Assembly (NCBI GenBank): GCA_964627125.1 | Contig: CAZVJQ010000005.1 | Location: forward strand, 1 to 64,000 | Direction of reading: 5' to 3' | Source: Fastidiosipila sp964627125 | Lineage (GTDB): Bacteria; Bacillota; Clostridia; Saccharofermentanales; Fastidiosipilaceae | Length of the DNA stretch: 64,000 bases | Part shown: one piece after another, positions 1 to 8,325 of the stretch | Layout: every line of letters begins with the position of its first letter | Numbering within the stretch: the first letter of the stretch is position 1 | The notes under the pieces: model-generated | What the model was told of the DNA's origin: nothing | What the model saw: only the letters and a program-made list of their open reading frames with translations | The model's database searches: none | Program-made: the position numbers and the translations under genes

Positions 1-53
1 GATTGAGCTGCTAAATCATCTAGCCTGCTAAGAATTTCATGTTTATCTGACAT
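1..53 (-). CDS. Partial CDS, N-terminus of an unidentified protein
   Basis: An ATG at 53 on the minus strand opens a frame that runs off the left edge after 17 codons (MSDKHEILSRLDDLAAQ). It starts 4 bases after the aldo/keto reductase stop codon, as expected for the next gene of an operon. The only Shine-Dalgarno-like bases (AGGT) lie very close to the ATG, so the start is uncertain. Too little is visible to name a function. Confidence 0.35.
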   Translation of the reverse strand, partial: MSDKHEILSRLDDLAAQ

Positions 54-57
54 CTAC

Positions 58-876
58 CTAGAATTCCAAACTATTTAGATATTCCATATCTTCTTCACTT
101 ATAACAAAATCAACTTCCGCATTTTGAATTGCATACTTCTCATGTACAGTCTTAGGTAAGACAACATGACCTCTTTGAATACAATATCTAATAGCTAGTT
201 GAGCAACTGATTTATCGTATTTGGAAGCAACTGCTGCTAAGTCTTCATTGCCTAAAATATTACCTGTACCTAATGGTGAGTAAGCTTCAACAACTATTCC
301 TTCTTGCTCACAGAATTGAACAATTTCATCTTCTGTAAAACCGATTCTATAGCTAATTTGGTTCACCATTGGCTTAATATCTGAGTTCTCAATTAGGTTC
401 TTCAAATCATGTACATTGAAGTTTGAAACACCGATAGCACGGATTTTACCTGCTTCATATGCTTCAGTCATAGCTCTCCATACTTCTAAGTTTTCTTCGA
501 AGTATCTATTCTCACTACCCCATCTGTCGAACTCAGCCCAAGGTGTTGGGCAATGAATTAAGACCAAATCTAAGTAGTCAGTTTGGAAATTAGCTAACTC
601 TTCTTCAATATTCTTCTTAGCAGCTTCATAAGATTTAGATTCTCCACGAACTTTAGTAGTAATCCAAATATCTTCTCTAGCAACATTTGATTTCTCTATA
701 CCTACTGCTGAACCTTGTGAGTTCTGGTAGCTGTGAGCACCATCTATATGGATATATCCATTATTAAGTGCAAATTCTACTATTCCTGCTGCATCTTCAA
801 CAGAAGATTGCCATGTTCCTAAACCAATCACAGGTATTTCTTGACCATTCAATAGTGTTATTGTTTCTTTAAGCAT
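58..876 (-). CDS. Aldo/keto reductase
   Basis: A 272-residue cytoplasmic NADPH-dependent oxidoreductase of the aldo/keto reductase superfamily, closest in style to the 2,5-diketo-D-gluconate reductase/DkgA group. The N-terminus has the GLGTWQ motif. The family tetrad is visible: Asp and Tyr in the HIDGAHSYQN segment (about residues 44-53), Lys in WITTKVRG and His in LVLIHCPTPW. Later VNQISY and the C-terminal PKT segment that contacts NADP follow. Length is normal for the family. A clear GGAGG site precedes the ATG. The natural substrate cannot be read from sequence. Confidence 0.9.
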   Translation of the reverse strand: MLKETITLLNGQEIPVIGLGTWQSSVEDAAGIVEFALNNGYIHIDGAHSYQNSQGSAVGIEKSNVAREDIWITTKVRGESKSYEAAKKNIEEELANFQTDYLDLVLIHCPTPWAEFDRWGSENRYFEENLEVWRAMTEAYEAGKIRAIGVSNFNVHDLKNLIENSDIKPMVNQISYRIGFTEDEIVQFCEQEGIVVEAYSPLGTGNILGNEDLAAVASKYDKSVAQLAIRYCIQRGHVVLPKTVHEKYAIQNAEVDFVISEEDMEYLNSLEF

Positions 877-1030
877 AATCCACCTCCTATGTTCTAAATA
901 TTATAATACGTCCAAAGCCAATTATGTACACTGAGCCAAAATATTTTAGAATTATTTACTTGTGAACACCCAAAGTTTGACTGAAAATTTAATTTTAATT
1001 ATCATTGATAGTTAACATAAAAGATTATTG

Positions 1031-1042
1031 CTTTGGCCAAAG
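1031..1042. promoter_or_regulatory. 12-bp palindrome before the thioesterase gene
   Basis: CTTTGGCCAAAG is a perfect palindrome 13 bases upstream of the thioesterase ATG. It overlaps the ribosome binding site, so a bound protein would block expression. Its arms resemble the CTTTGA/TCAAAG arms of the two sites at 1942-2001, but the spacing is different, so the same regulator is only a possibility. Confidence 0.3.
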
Positions 1043-1055
1043 GAATGTATAAAAA

Positions 1056-1901
1056 ATGAATATAATAAATGAAGAAGAATTACTAAGAATTTGGAAAGAG
1101 GATGGACGCCATGATGCAGTTCATTCTGAGACATTTAGATTAAGATCAAGCGAAGTAGATTCTAGAGGTTGGGTTCACTTAAGTGTAATTCTATCTTTCT
1201 TCGAAGAAATCGCTCATGGACATACTTTAGTTTACGGTATGGAATATGGACAATTGCAAAATGCTGGCTACACTTGGCTACTAAATAGAATGGGTGTAGA
1301 GATTCTTAGATTACCTGCTTGGTTAGATGAAATTAAAATTTACACATGGCAATCTGATGCTAATAGAGCTGGATTCTTCCGTGATTATTATGTTTTTGAT
1401 TCCGAAGGTGAACCTCTAATTGCTGCAAGTAGCTTCTGGGTAGTTACAACTTTAGCCGAGCATAAAATTGTCGACCCTTCTATTGCTATGCAATTTGGTC
1501 ATAATGATGCTCCGGTAATATTGGGATTTAAGGCTTTGGCCGAGCCTATAAAGAAATTAAGAAGAAACTTTGCTGATTTTTCAAATGATGAAGTATCTAG
1601 AACAAAAAGAATCATTGGATTTAGTGATTTGGATATAAACAAACATGTGAATAATACTAACTACATTTCTATTGCTAGAGATGCAGTTGATTTAGTATTT
1701 CCAAATGGATATGTGAATAGATTCGATATATCATACACAGCTGAGTTGTTAAAAGATGACTTGATTGAAGTTGAAACTATAATCACTGACGAAGTGGAAG
1801 ATTTAGCAACTGTCGCAGTAAGAGCTAGAGTTATTAGCAATGAAGAACATAAAGATCTAGACTCATTCAGAATTGAATTCACAATGGCGAAGAGGAAATA
1901 A
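1056..1901 (+). CDS. Acyl-ACP thioesterase
   Basis: A 281-residue double-hotdog acyl-ACP thioesterase (FatA/FatB-type, Pfam Acyl-ACP_TE). It hydrolyses acyl-ACP to free fatty acid in the cytoplasm. The N-terminal hotdog has EVDSRGWVHLSVILSFFEEIA, where the substrate helix sits, and the second hotdog has the catalytic-type segment SDLDINKHVNNTNYI with the Asn and His expected for the family. Length is typical for bacterial members. The AAAGGA site is about 11 bases before the ATG. The next gene on the same strand is an acyl-CoA synthetase, which suggests a fatty-acid release and reactivation module. Confidence 0.9.
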   Translation: MNIINEEELLRIWKEDGRHDAVHSETFRLRSSEVDSRGWVHLSVILSFFEEIAHGHTLVYGMEYGQLQNAGYTWLLNRMGVEILRLPAWLDEIKIYTWQSDANRAGFFRDYYVFDSEGEPLIAASSFWVVTTLAEHKIVDPSIAMQFGHNDAPVILGFKALAEPIKKLRRNFADFSNDEVSRTKRIIGFSDLDINKHVNNTNYISIARDAVDLVFPNGYVNRFDISYTAELLKDDLIEVETIITDEVEDLATVAVRARVISNEEHKDLDSFRIEFTMAKRK

Positions 1902-1941
1902 TAGCCCTTAATAAAAAATTTATTAACTTGTGTAATAAATG

Positions 1942-1956
1942 CTTTGATTATCAAAG
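1942..1956. promoter_or_regulatory. FabT-like operator 1
   Basis: CTTTGA-TTA-TCAAAG is an inverted repeat with 6-base arms and a 3-base spacer. It matches the form of the FabT box (ANTTTGANNATCAAANT) bound by the MarR-family fatty-acid regulator FabT of lactic acid bacteria. It overlaps the -35 element of the acyl-CoA synthetase promoter, so binding would repress. Confidence 0.6.
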
Positions 1957-1971
1957 TATTTATTATATAAT
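1944..1971 (+). promoter_or_regulatory. Promoter of the acyl-CoA synthetase gene
   Basis: The -35 element TTGATT (1944-1949) and a consensus -10 element TATAAT (1966-1971) are separated by 16 bases. The predicted start near 1978 lies between the two FabT-like palindromes. Confidence 0.65.
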
Positions 1972-1984
1972 GTGGAATTATAAT

Positions 1985-2001
1985 ACTTTGACTATCAAAG
2001 T
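1985..2001. promoter_or_regulatory. FabT-like operator 2
   Basis: ACTTTGA-CTA-TCAAAGT is a 17-base inverted repeat with perfect 7-base arms, just downstream of the predicted transcription start and 35 bases before the acyl-CoA synthetase ATG. It is the second copy of the motif at 1942-1956, with centres 44 bases apart (about four helical turns), so the two sites lie on the same DNA face. Confidence 0.6.
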
Positions 2002-2035
2002 AATTTCAAAATAAACATTTTAAAGGACGATTAAG

Positions 2036-3865
2036 ATGCATACAAACGATTTAAGTATATATAAATATCCATTGCATGAAGCAAGAGATTTCCAAGATTT
2101 GCGAGACATGAGCGAATATGTAGAAAAAACTTTTGCCGACAAAACTGCTTATTTAATTAAAGACCCTGTAGCTTTACGTAAAGTAGATCCACGAACTGCA
2201 AGCAAGAAGGAACTAAGCTGGAATCCAAATGATGACTATACACCTATAAGCTACAAGCAATTCCACAAGGATAGAAAGGCTCTAGGTACAGCTCTTAAAA
2301 ACCTAGGCGTTCAAGCTGAAGATAAAGTTGTTATTCTTTCTGAAACTAGATATGAGTGGTATGTAAGCTATCTTGCTACTGTCTGTGGTCTGGCGATTGT
2401 TACTCCTCTCGATAAAGAACTACCAGCAAATGAGATTGCTACATTAATTGAGCGTTCAAGAGCTACAACAATTATTTACTCAGGTGGTCAAAGAGATAAA
2501 TTAGAGAGTATTTATAAAGATCTACCTACACTTAGAAACTTTGTAGCTATGGACTTACCTAGTGATGAAGATTTCGCTAAAGGTGTTCATTATTTCTGGG
2601 ACTTAGTAGATGAAGCAAATGAATCTAGAGTAGCAGGTGATGTTTCTTATGACACTCTACCTATTGATCCTGACATTCTATCAATTCTACTATTTACATC
2701 AGGAACAACCGCAAAATCTAAAGCAGTTATGTTGAGCCACAGAAATATCTGTCAAGACTTAACTGATATAGTAAGAATGGTTGAATTTAGTAGTGATGAT
2801 ACATCAGTATCAATCTTACCTCTACACCATACTCTCGAAGCTACAGCAGGATTTTTACTTATCCATTCAAAAGGAGCTACAGTAGCAGTAAATGATGGTC
2901 TACGCCACATGACTACTAATTTCAAGCAGGCAAAAGCATCCGTCGTCATCGGTGTACCTCTTGTTTTAGAATCTGTTCATAGATCCATTAATAAGAAAAT
3001 TGATTCTGACGAAAAAACCAGAAAGAAATTCAACTTTGCACTTAAGTTAAGTAAATTCTTAAAGAGAATTGGAATTGATGTTCGCAAGAAACTTTTCAGT
3101 AGCATACATGATGGACTAGGCGGCCATATGCGCTTAATAGTAGTTGGTGGTGCAGCAATTGAACCAACAGTTTTAGATTTCTTTAATAATGTAGGATTCC
3201 TTGCTTTCCAAGGTTATGGATTAACTGAAACAGCACCTGTTATTGCTGTAAATAGACCTGATCACAAGAAAGCTGCTTCCGCTGGACTTCCATTCCCACA
3301 TGCAGATATTAAAATTATTAATGAAGATGCAGATGGAATTGGTGAAATCATCGCCTCTGGTCCTTATGTTATGTTAGGTTACTACGAAGATGAAGAATTA
3401 ACTAAAGAAGCTATTGATGAAAATGGTTATTATCACACTGGTGACTACGGTTATATCGATGAAGATAATTTTGTATACATCACAGGACGTAAAGCAAATA
3501 TCATCGTTACACAAAATGGTAAAAACATCTTCCCAGAAGAGATTGAATTTGTTTTAGAAAATAATAGTAAACTTATTCAAGAAGTTGTTGTTTATGGTGT
3601 AAGAGATGCTTCAGGCGATCAAGAGATTACTGCTGAAGTCTTCCCTAATGAAGAATATTTAAAAGAAAATCCAGAAACTGCAAATCTAGCACTAGCCTCA
3701 GATGAACTGCTAAAACTAGTTGAAGCAGATATTAAGGAAGCTAACCAATTATTAGTACCTTACAAGAGAGTTAGAACAGTTCATTTAAGAACAGAACCAT
3801 TCGAAAGAAATACATCTAAGAAGATTTTACGTCACAAGCATGATCAAGTAAATATAGATAAATAA
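2036..3865 (+). CDS. Long-chain fatty acid--CoA ligase (AMP-binding)
   Basis: A 609-residue ANL-superfamily adenylating enzyme that activates fatty acids to acyl-AMP and then acyl-CoA. The P-loop-like motif is LLFTSGTTAKSKAVMLSH (about residues 220-237), the variant seen in many Clostridia instead of TSGTTGxPKG. The adenine-binding motif YGLTETAP and the hinge region YYHTGDYGYIDEDNFVYITGRK follow, then the C-terminal lid ending in TSKKILRHK with the catalytic-type Lys. Length fits FadD/FAA1-like proteins. It follows the acyl-ACP thioesterase and has two FabT-like operators in its promoter, so control by acyl-ACP status is likely. Confidence 0.9.
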   Translation: MHTNDLSIYKYPLHEARDFQDLRDMSEYVEKTFADKTAYLIKDPVALRKVDPRTASKKELSWNPNDDYTPISYKQFHKDRKALGTALKNLGVQAEDKVVILSETRYEWYVSYLATVCGLAIVTPLDKELPANEIATLIERSRATTIIYSGGQRDKLESIYKDLPTLRNFVAMDLPSDEDFAKGVHYFWDLVDEANESRVAGDVSYDTLPIDPDILSILLFTSGTTAKSKAVMLSHRNICQDLTDIVRMVEFSSDDTSVSILPLHHTLEATAGFLLIHSKGATVAVNDGLRHMTTNFKQAKASVVIGVPLVLESVHRSINKKIDSDEKTRKKFNFALKLSKFLKRIGIDVRKKLFSSIHDGLGGHMRLIVVGGAAIEPTVLDFFNNVGFLAFQGYGLTETAPVIAVNRPDHKKAASAGLPFPHADIKIINEDADGIGEIIASGPYVMLGYYEDEELTKEAIDENGYYHTGDYGYIDEDNFVYITGRKANIIVTQNGKNIFPEEIEFVLENNSKLIQEVVVYGVRDASGDQEITAEVFPNEEYLKENPETANLALASDELLKLVEADIKEANQLLVPYKRVRTVHLRTEPFERNTSKKILRHKHDQVNIDK

Positions 3866-3882
3866 TAAGAAATATGCAAGAA

Positions 3883-3920
3883 AAATATAAGCCTAAGAGT
3901 CGCTGCTTAGGCTTATATTT
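3883..3920. terminator. Bidirectional terminator between convergent genes
   Basis: A perfect 15-base-pair stem (arms 3883-3897 and 3906-3920) with an 8-base loop sits between the acyl-CoA ligase and GH65 stop codons. AT-rich outer pairs give U-rich ends on both strands, so it can serve both genes. Confidence 0.85.
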
Positions 3921-3940
3921 ATTTTAAGATCTTTAATAAC

Positions 3941-6273
3941 TTATAAATACTGCAAATCTTCAGCGAAGACTCGATCTAATCCCCAGGCTCCTGCATGAGT
4001 ACCTAGGTCCAAGAAGTCAGCTGCTAAGTAAGATAAGCAAAATACCTTATAGCCTGCATCTACTGCTGCTTTTGCCTTCTCTTCATCTGCTGTGAAGTAT
4101 ATACTTCTTCCAGTGCTAATCTCGCCTTCAGCAAACTTATCTAATAGACCTAATTCCGCAAGTTTTTCTTTCTCATCTGAACTTGCATCTAAAATTAATT
4201 TGTAATTCAGATCACTGAATTTATTTAATTTATCAGCTACTCCAGTTAAGATTTCAATATCTGAATTAATCAATACATTTTCAACATTGAATACTAAAGT
4301 ATCAAGCTTATCAGAGACTTGAGCAAGCTCTTCAAGATTGAATTGTGCAGTAGCCTCATCTTTAGACAAGTCGAACTCATGGTCTTTATGTTTTAGCTTT
4401 AATCCATCACCTTCTAATAACTCATAAGTCACATCTTCTTTAGTGACAGATAATTTAATTAAGCAGTTATGGAAATTTATTCTTAAGCTGTATGAATTCC
4501 ATTGTTTTGCAATTTTAGGATTGAAGCCTAAAACTGAATCTACAACTCTCATTCCTGCATAGCCATTAGTAAGAGCTGTATAGTTTCCAGCCATATTAGC
4601 TAGATGCAAACCATCTGCAGTATTTTTATGAGTATTATCTAAATCCAATCTAGCAGTCTCCATGAAGTAGTGGTATGCCTTCTCCTCCTGGCCAAGGTAG
4701 TTAGCCATAATAGAGTACATAGAAACAGAAAGAGATGAGTCATGAGTCGAAAATAGTTCATAGTAGTTATAAGATTTTCTATGCTCTTCAGAAGTGAATC
4801 TTGAAGGTGCTAAATGTTGCGCAAATACCATATCTGCCTGTTTACTTACTCTATGCCTATAAATCTCAAGTGGATGATAATTCAAAAGAAGTGGATACTT
4901 ACTCTCATCTACTCCCAAGAAATCCCATGGTTCCCTGTCTGTATAGCTCTCATCTTGTAATGGTATTCCAAGCTTCTCGCTGAAACCAAAGAACATGGCC
5001 TCACTTGCCTTCTTAATTTCAGTAAGTATTGTTTCTTTATCGTAGCCTAGCCTGCTAAATAATTCATTTGAAAACTCAGGACTCACCTTATCTACTGCAT
5101 CAGTAAATTTAAGTAAATTATCAAAATTCATTTGTACTATTAAATTAGTAAAGTAATTATTATCTACACAAGTTGAATATTCATCTGGACCTGTTACTTC
5201 ATTAATAACAAATCCCTTTTCAGCATGCCAATATCCTAAGTCCAAGTAATAAACAGCAGTCTCAAGTAAAATCTCCAGACCTTGCTCTTGTAAATATTCT
5301 AGATCTTGGCTAGCATCCAGATATCTNNNNNNNNNNNNNNNNNNNNNNNNNNNNNNNNNNNNNNNNNNNNNNNNNNNNNNNNNNNNNNNNNNNNNNNNNN
5401 NNNNNNNNNNNNNNNNNNNNNNNNNNCTGAAATATATTTTTCTAATGTGTATGCTTCATCACTAGATAAAGTTTTTTCAATGTAGATTTCTTCTCCATCT
5501 ACACTAAACTCTGCATCATGAATATCATGCTCAACACTTATTGCAATTTCTAACTCAGATCTTGGAGCTCTCTCCAACAAGTGAATATTTAAATCTTCTA
5601 AATCATGAGATAAGACTTCTAAAGTTTCTTTATCTGAACCTTGAGCCAATCTTGGATCATCACCACCTGATTTATTTGTAGTTCTAGCATTAATGTAGCT
5701 CTTCAAGCTAATTTTCACATCAGAATCGCTCAAATTTCTCACTGAGTATTCTAGAGCGGCAGTAGTTCTTCTACTAAATGAAACTAATCTTCTAGAGTCA
5801 ATCTCTATTTTCTTCCCAGTTCTTGTTTCATAGTTAAGATTACGTACTAATATAGCTTCATCTAAGAGAAGATTTCTACTGTATTCAAGTAGCCTTCCTT
5901 CTTCCTTAGCTTCATTAATATTGAAAATCTCACCATCAATGCTCAGCTCAATTGGAAGCGGATTTGCTAAGTTTTGAATAGTCTCACCTGTATCTGCAAA
6001 ACCATATGCAGACTCTCCGTAGACTATATCTTTCGTTTCATAAAACCCATTAACAAAAGTCCCACTTATCCCGTCAGAAACAGGGAAGTTCTCAATAGCT
6101 AAGTCTTCTTGTCCTGCTCTAATTCCTAAGTAACCATTTGCTAATGAAAACAAGGAAGCAAAATGCGCAGCACTTCTTGCATCATACTCGCTTTCAATTA
6201 TTTCATTAGGATTTGAATCTAATATTTTGGCAAATTGTTCTTTTTCTTCTTTTTCTGATTTTTCTGATTTCAC
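3941..6273 (-). CDS. GH65 glycoside phosphorylase with degenerate HAD-like tail (interrupted by assembly gap)
   Basis: One gene split by 100 Ns. The N-terminal part (GTG start at 6273, AGAGG site) gives 282 residues, including the GH65 super-sandwich mark LANGYLGIRAG. The part after the gap starts in frame (RYLDASQDLEYL) and carries the catalytic acid motif VTGPDEYSTCVDNNYFTN. GH65 enzymes phosphorolyse maltose, trehalose, kojibiose or nigerose to beta-glucose 1-phosphate. About 150 residues of the (alpha/alpha)6 barrel seem to be missing compared with maltose phosphorylase. The last 130 residues or so (about 3941-4330) extend beyond a normal GH65 end and resemble a beta-phosphoglucomutase (HAD) fold whose DxD nucleophile motif has become NVE. 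It follows the two sugar permeases in an operon. Exact substrate unknown. Confidence 0.85.
5327..5426. other. Assembly gap (100 N)
   Basis: Exactly 100 N bases, the conventional placeholder for a gap of unknown length. It lies inside the GH65 gene. The flanking frames belong to one protein, and the family length suggests that more than 100 bases are missing. Confidence 0.99.
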
Positions 6274-6409
6274 AATTCACACCTCTTCTCTCTAATTTCT
6301 TGCCCATTTCAAGAGCAAATAACCATTTTTTTCCATAGTTAGACCAAGAGCAATAAATTCGATTAATTTAATGAATTTCTTTGCTTCGGTAAAACAAAGT
6401 ATGTAAACA

Positions 6410-7309
6410 CTATCCTTTTACAGAACCGGCCATCATTCCAGCAACTATCCATCTTTGTGCAAAGAGGTAGAACAGTAATACCGGAATTATTGTTAATACT
6501 AAACCTGCTAATGCATAATTCCATTGAATGTTAAATTGTCCAAAGAAGTAAAATGTCGATAGTGGTATCGTTCTTAGCTCTGGATCTTGAGATAATATCA
6601 ATGATGGTAATAGGTAGTCATTCCAGTACGTGAAAATATTTAATACAGCAACTGTTGCTGATGTAGTTTTCAGATTTGGGAATATTACTCGCCAGAACAA
6701 CTGAGCTCTGGATGCACCATCAATAGTTGCACTCTCTTCAATTTCTAAAGGAATATTTCTAACCGCTGCTACATATAAAGTTACTGATATAGCAAGTCCA
6801 AATCCTACATTAAAGAAGATTAGCCCATATAGTGAACCTACCATTTTGAAATCAAAATTAAGGAAATCTAAATTAAATCTCCATCTTGTAAAGTACTGAA
6901 CTAAAGGAAGCATAACTGATTGGAATGGTATCAATATGGTTGACATAAAGAGATAATACAAGAAATTAGACCCTCTAGTATTTCTTCTAGCAATTGCCCA
7001 TCCAGCCATTGAAGCTACTATTACAATTAAAATTACTGATATACCAACAACATATACTGAGTTTTTCAATGATGATAAATAATTCATTCTATCCCAAGCA
7101 TATTGGTAATTTTCTAAATTAAAGGTCTCCGGCCAGCCAATTGTATCTATAAATATTTGCCCTGAATCTTTAAATGAATTGATGATGATAATATAAAGTG
7201 GCGCTAATACAATCAAAGATATTAATGCTGCAAAAATACTTAGACCAATATTGTATTTGTCTGTAAATTTAGTTTTTCTTCTATTTCTAATAATTACTTT
7301 TTCACTCAT
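6410..7309 (-). CDS. Sugar ABC transporter permease (MalG type)
   Basis: A 299-residue inner-membrane permease of a CUT1 carbohydrate importer, with about six transmembrane helices. The ATPase-docking EAA loop is IPLEIEESATIDGASRAQLFWRVIFP (about residues 187-211). The C-terminus WIVAGMMAGSVKG is typical of the MalG side of the pair. Its ATG overlaps the stop codon of the partner permease by one base (TAATG), showing translational coupling. With the solute-binding lipoprotein upstream and GH65 downstream, an alpha-glucoside substrate is the best guess. Confidence 0.9.
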   Translation of the reverse strand: MSEKVIIRNRRKTKFTDKYNIGLSIFAALISLIVLAPLYIIIINSFKDSGQIFIDTIGWPETFNLENYQYAWDRMNYLSSLKNSVYVVGISVILIVIVASMAGWAIARRNTRGSNFLYYLFMSTILIPFQSVMLPLVQYFTRWRFNLDFLNFDFKMVGSLYGLIFFNVGFGLAISVTLYVAAVRNIPLEIEESATIDGASRAQLFWRVIFPNLKTTSATVAVLNIFTYWNDYLLPSLILSQDPELRTIPLSTFYFFGQFNIQWNYALAGLVLTIIPVLLFYLFAQRWIVAGMMAGSVKG

Positions 7310-8190
7310 TATAGTTGCACCTCCCTCTTCCTTGTGAAGTAAACTTGGAATAAGGTGATAACTGCGATGACTATGAAGAACAAGACAGCTTTGGCCTGAG
7401 CTTCAGCATGGTTCAAGTAACTATAAGCCTCGTTATAAATATGCATTGCCATCATCTCTGTTGATCCGAATGGTCCGCCATTGGTTAGAGCCACGTTAAT
7501 GTCATATTGCTTCATTGCTGTAGCCATAGTCACAAATAGATTTACTGTAATTGATGGAATCATTAAAGGAATTGTAATTCTAAATAATCTTTGCCACCAT
7601 CCAGCACCATCAATGGATGCACTCTCGTACAACTCACCAGGAATTGCCTGCAAACCACCTAGGTAAATAAGCATGGTATAACCACTCTGTTGCCATACAC
7701 TAACTATGATTAATGAAAGCGATGCAGATGCTGGTCTAGACAGCCAGTTAAAGAATATATTCTCTAACCCACTAGCAACACCTAATTGAGTGAATAATCT
7801 ATTGAATATAAAACTCCAAATAAAACCAAGAATTAGACCACCAATCAAGTTTGGAATAACATAAACTGATCGCCATAAATTCCTAGCAAATAATTTTTCA
7901 TTAACTATTACAGCGAGAAAAAATCCAATGACGTTTACAAACAAAACTACAATTATTGCGTAAACAAATGTGTATACAAATGCATCTATGAAACTTGGAT
8001 CTTTAATCGCTTCAATATAATTGTCTAATCCAACAAAATTTGAACCTGCAAATTGGAAGCCACCCCAATCGGTGACTGAATAAACAAGTCCCATAATGAA
8101 GGGTACTACTACTACATTTACAAATGCGAATAAGGCTGGTAGCACAAATAAAGTAAAAGAGATTGTATTTTTAATCTTTTGCTTATTCAT
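7309..8190 (-). CDS. Sugar ABC transporter permease (MalF type)
   Basis: A 293-residue permease, the second membrane subunit of the same CUT1 importer. About six helices; the EAA loop is IPGELYESASIDGAGWWQRLFRITIP (about residues 183-208). An AGGGG site precedes the ATG. It lies between the solute-binding protein gene and the MalG-type permease gene. No ATPase gene is present in the cluster, so a shared MsmX-type ATPase from elsewhere is presumably used. Confidence 0.9.
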   Translation of the reverse strand: MNKQKIKNTISFTLFVLPALFAFVNVVVVPFIMGLVYSVTDWGGFQFAGSNFVGLDNYIEAIKDPSFIDAFVYTFVYAIIVVLFVNVIGFFLAVIVNEKLFARNLWRSVYVIPNLIGGLILGFIWSFIFNRLFTQLGVASGLENIFFNWLSRPASASLSLIIVSVWQQSGYTMLIYLGGLQAIPGELYESASIDGAGWWQRLFRITIPLMIPSITVNLFVTMATAMKQYDINVALTNGGPFGSTEMMAMHIYNEAYSYLNHAEAQAKAVLFFIVIAVITLFQVYFTRKREVQL

Positions 8191-8273
8191 ATTTGCCCCT
8201 TTCTTAAATCCTCAACCATGCCCTAAAAGCATGAGAAAATAATTCATATATTTTTATTAAAAAAGGTGACAGC

Positions 8274-8300
8274 TCTTATTACTGTCACCTCTTATCATTG
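8274..8300 (-). terminator. Hairpin between solute-binding protein and permease genes
   Basis: A 9-base-pair stem (8274-8282 with 8292-8300, arms AGGTGACAG/CTGTCACCT), followed on the minus strand by a run of U residues. It sits after the solute-binding protein stop codon and before the permease genes. It probably ends part of the transcripts and protects the 3' end of the binding-protein message, giving more binding protein than permease. Confidence 0.75.
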
Positions 8301-8325
8301 CTAATAACAGTTTATCTTATTAGTC

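Noticed and set aside
5299..6273. A 324-residue reading frame that crosses the N gap and ends in DIWMLAKI
   Set aside because: The tail after the Ns is in a different frame from the true downstream GH65 part. It is an artefact of the 100-base placeholder, so the gene is reported as one interrupted CDS.
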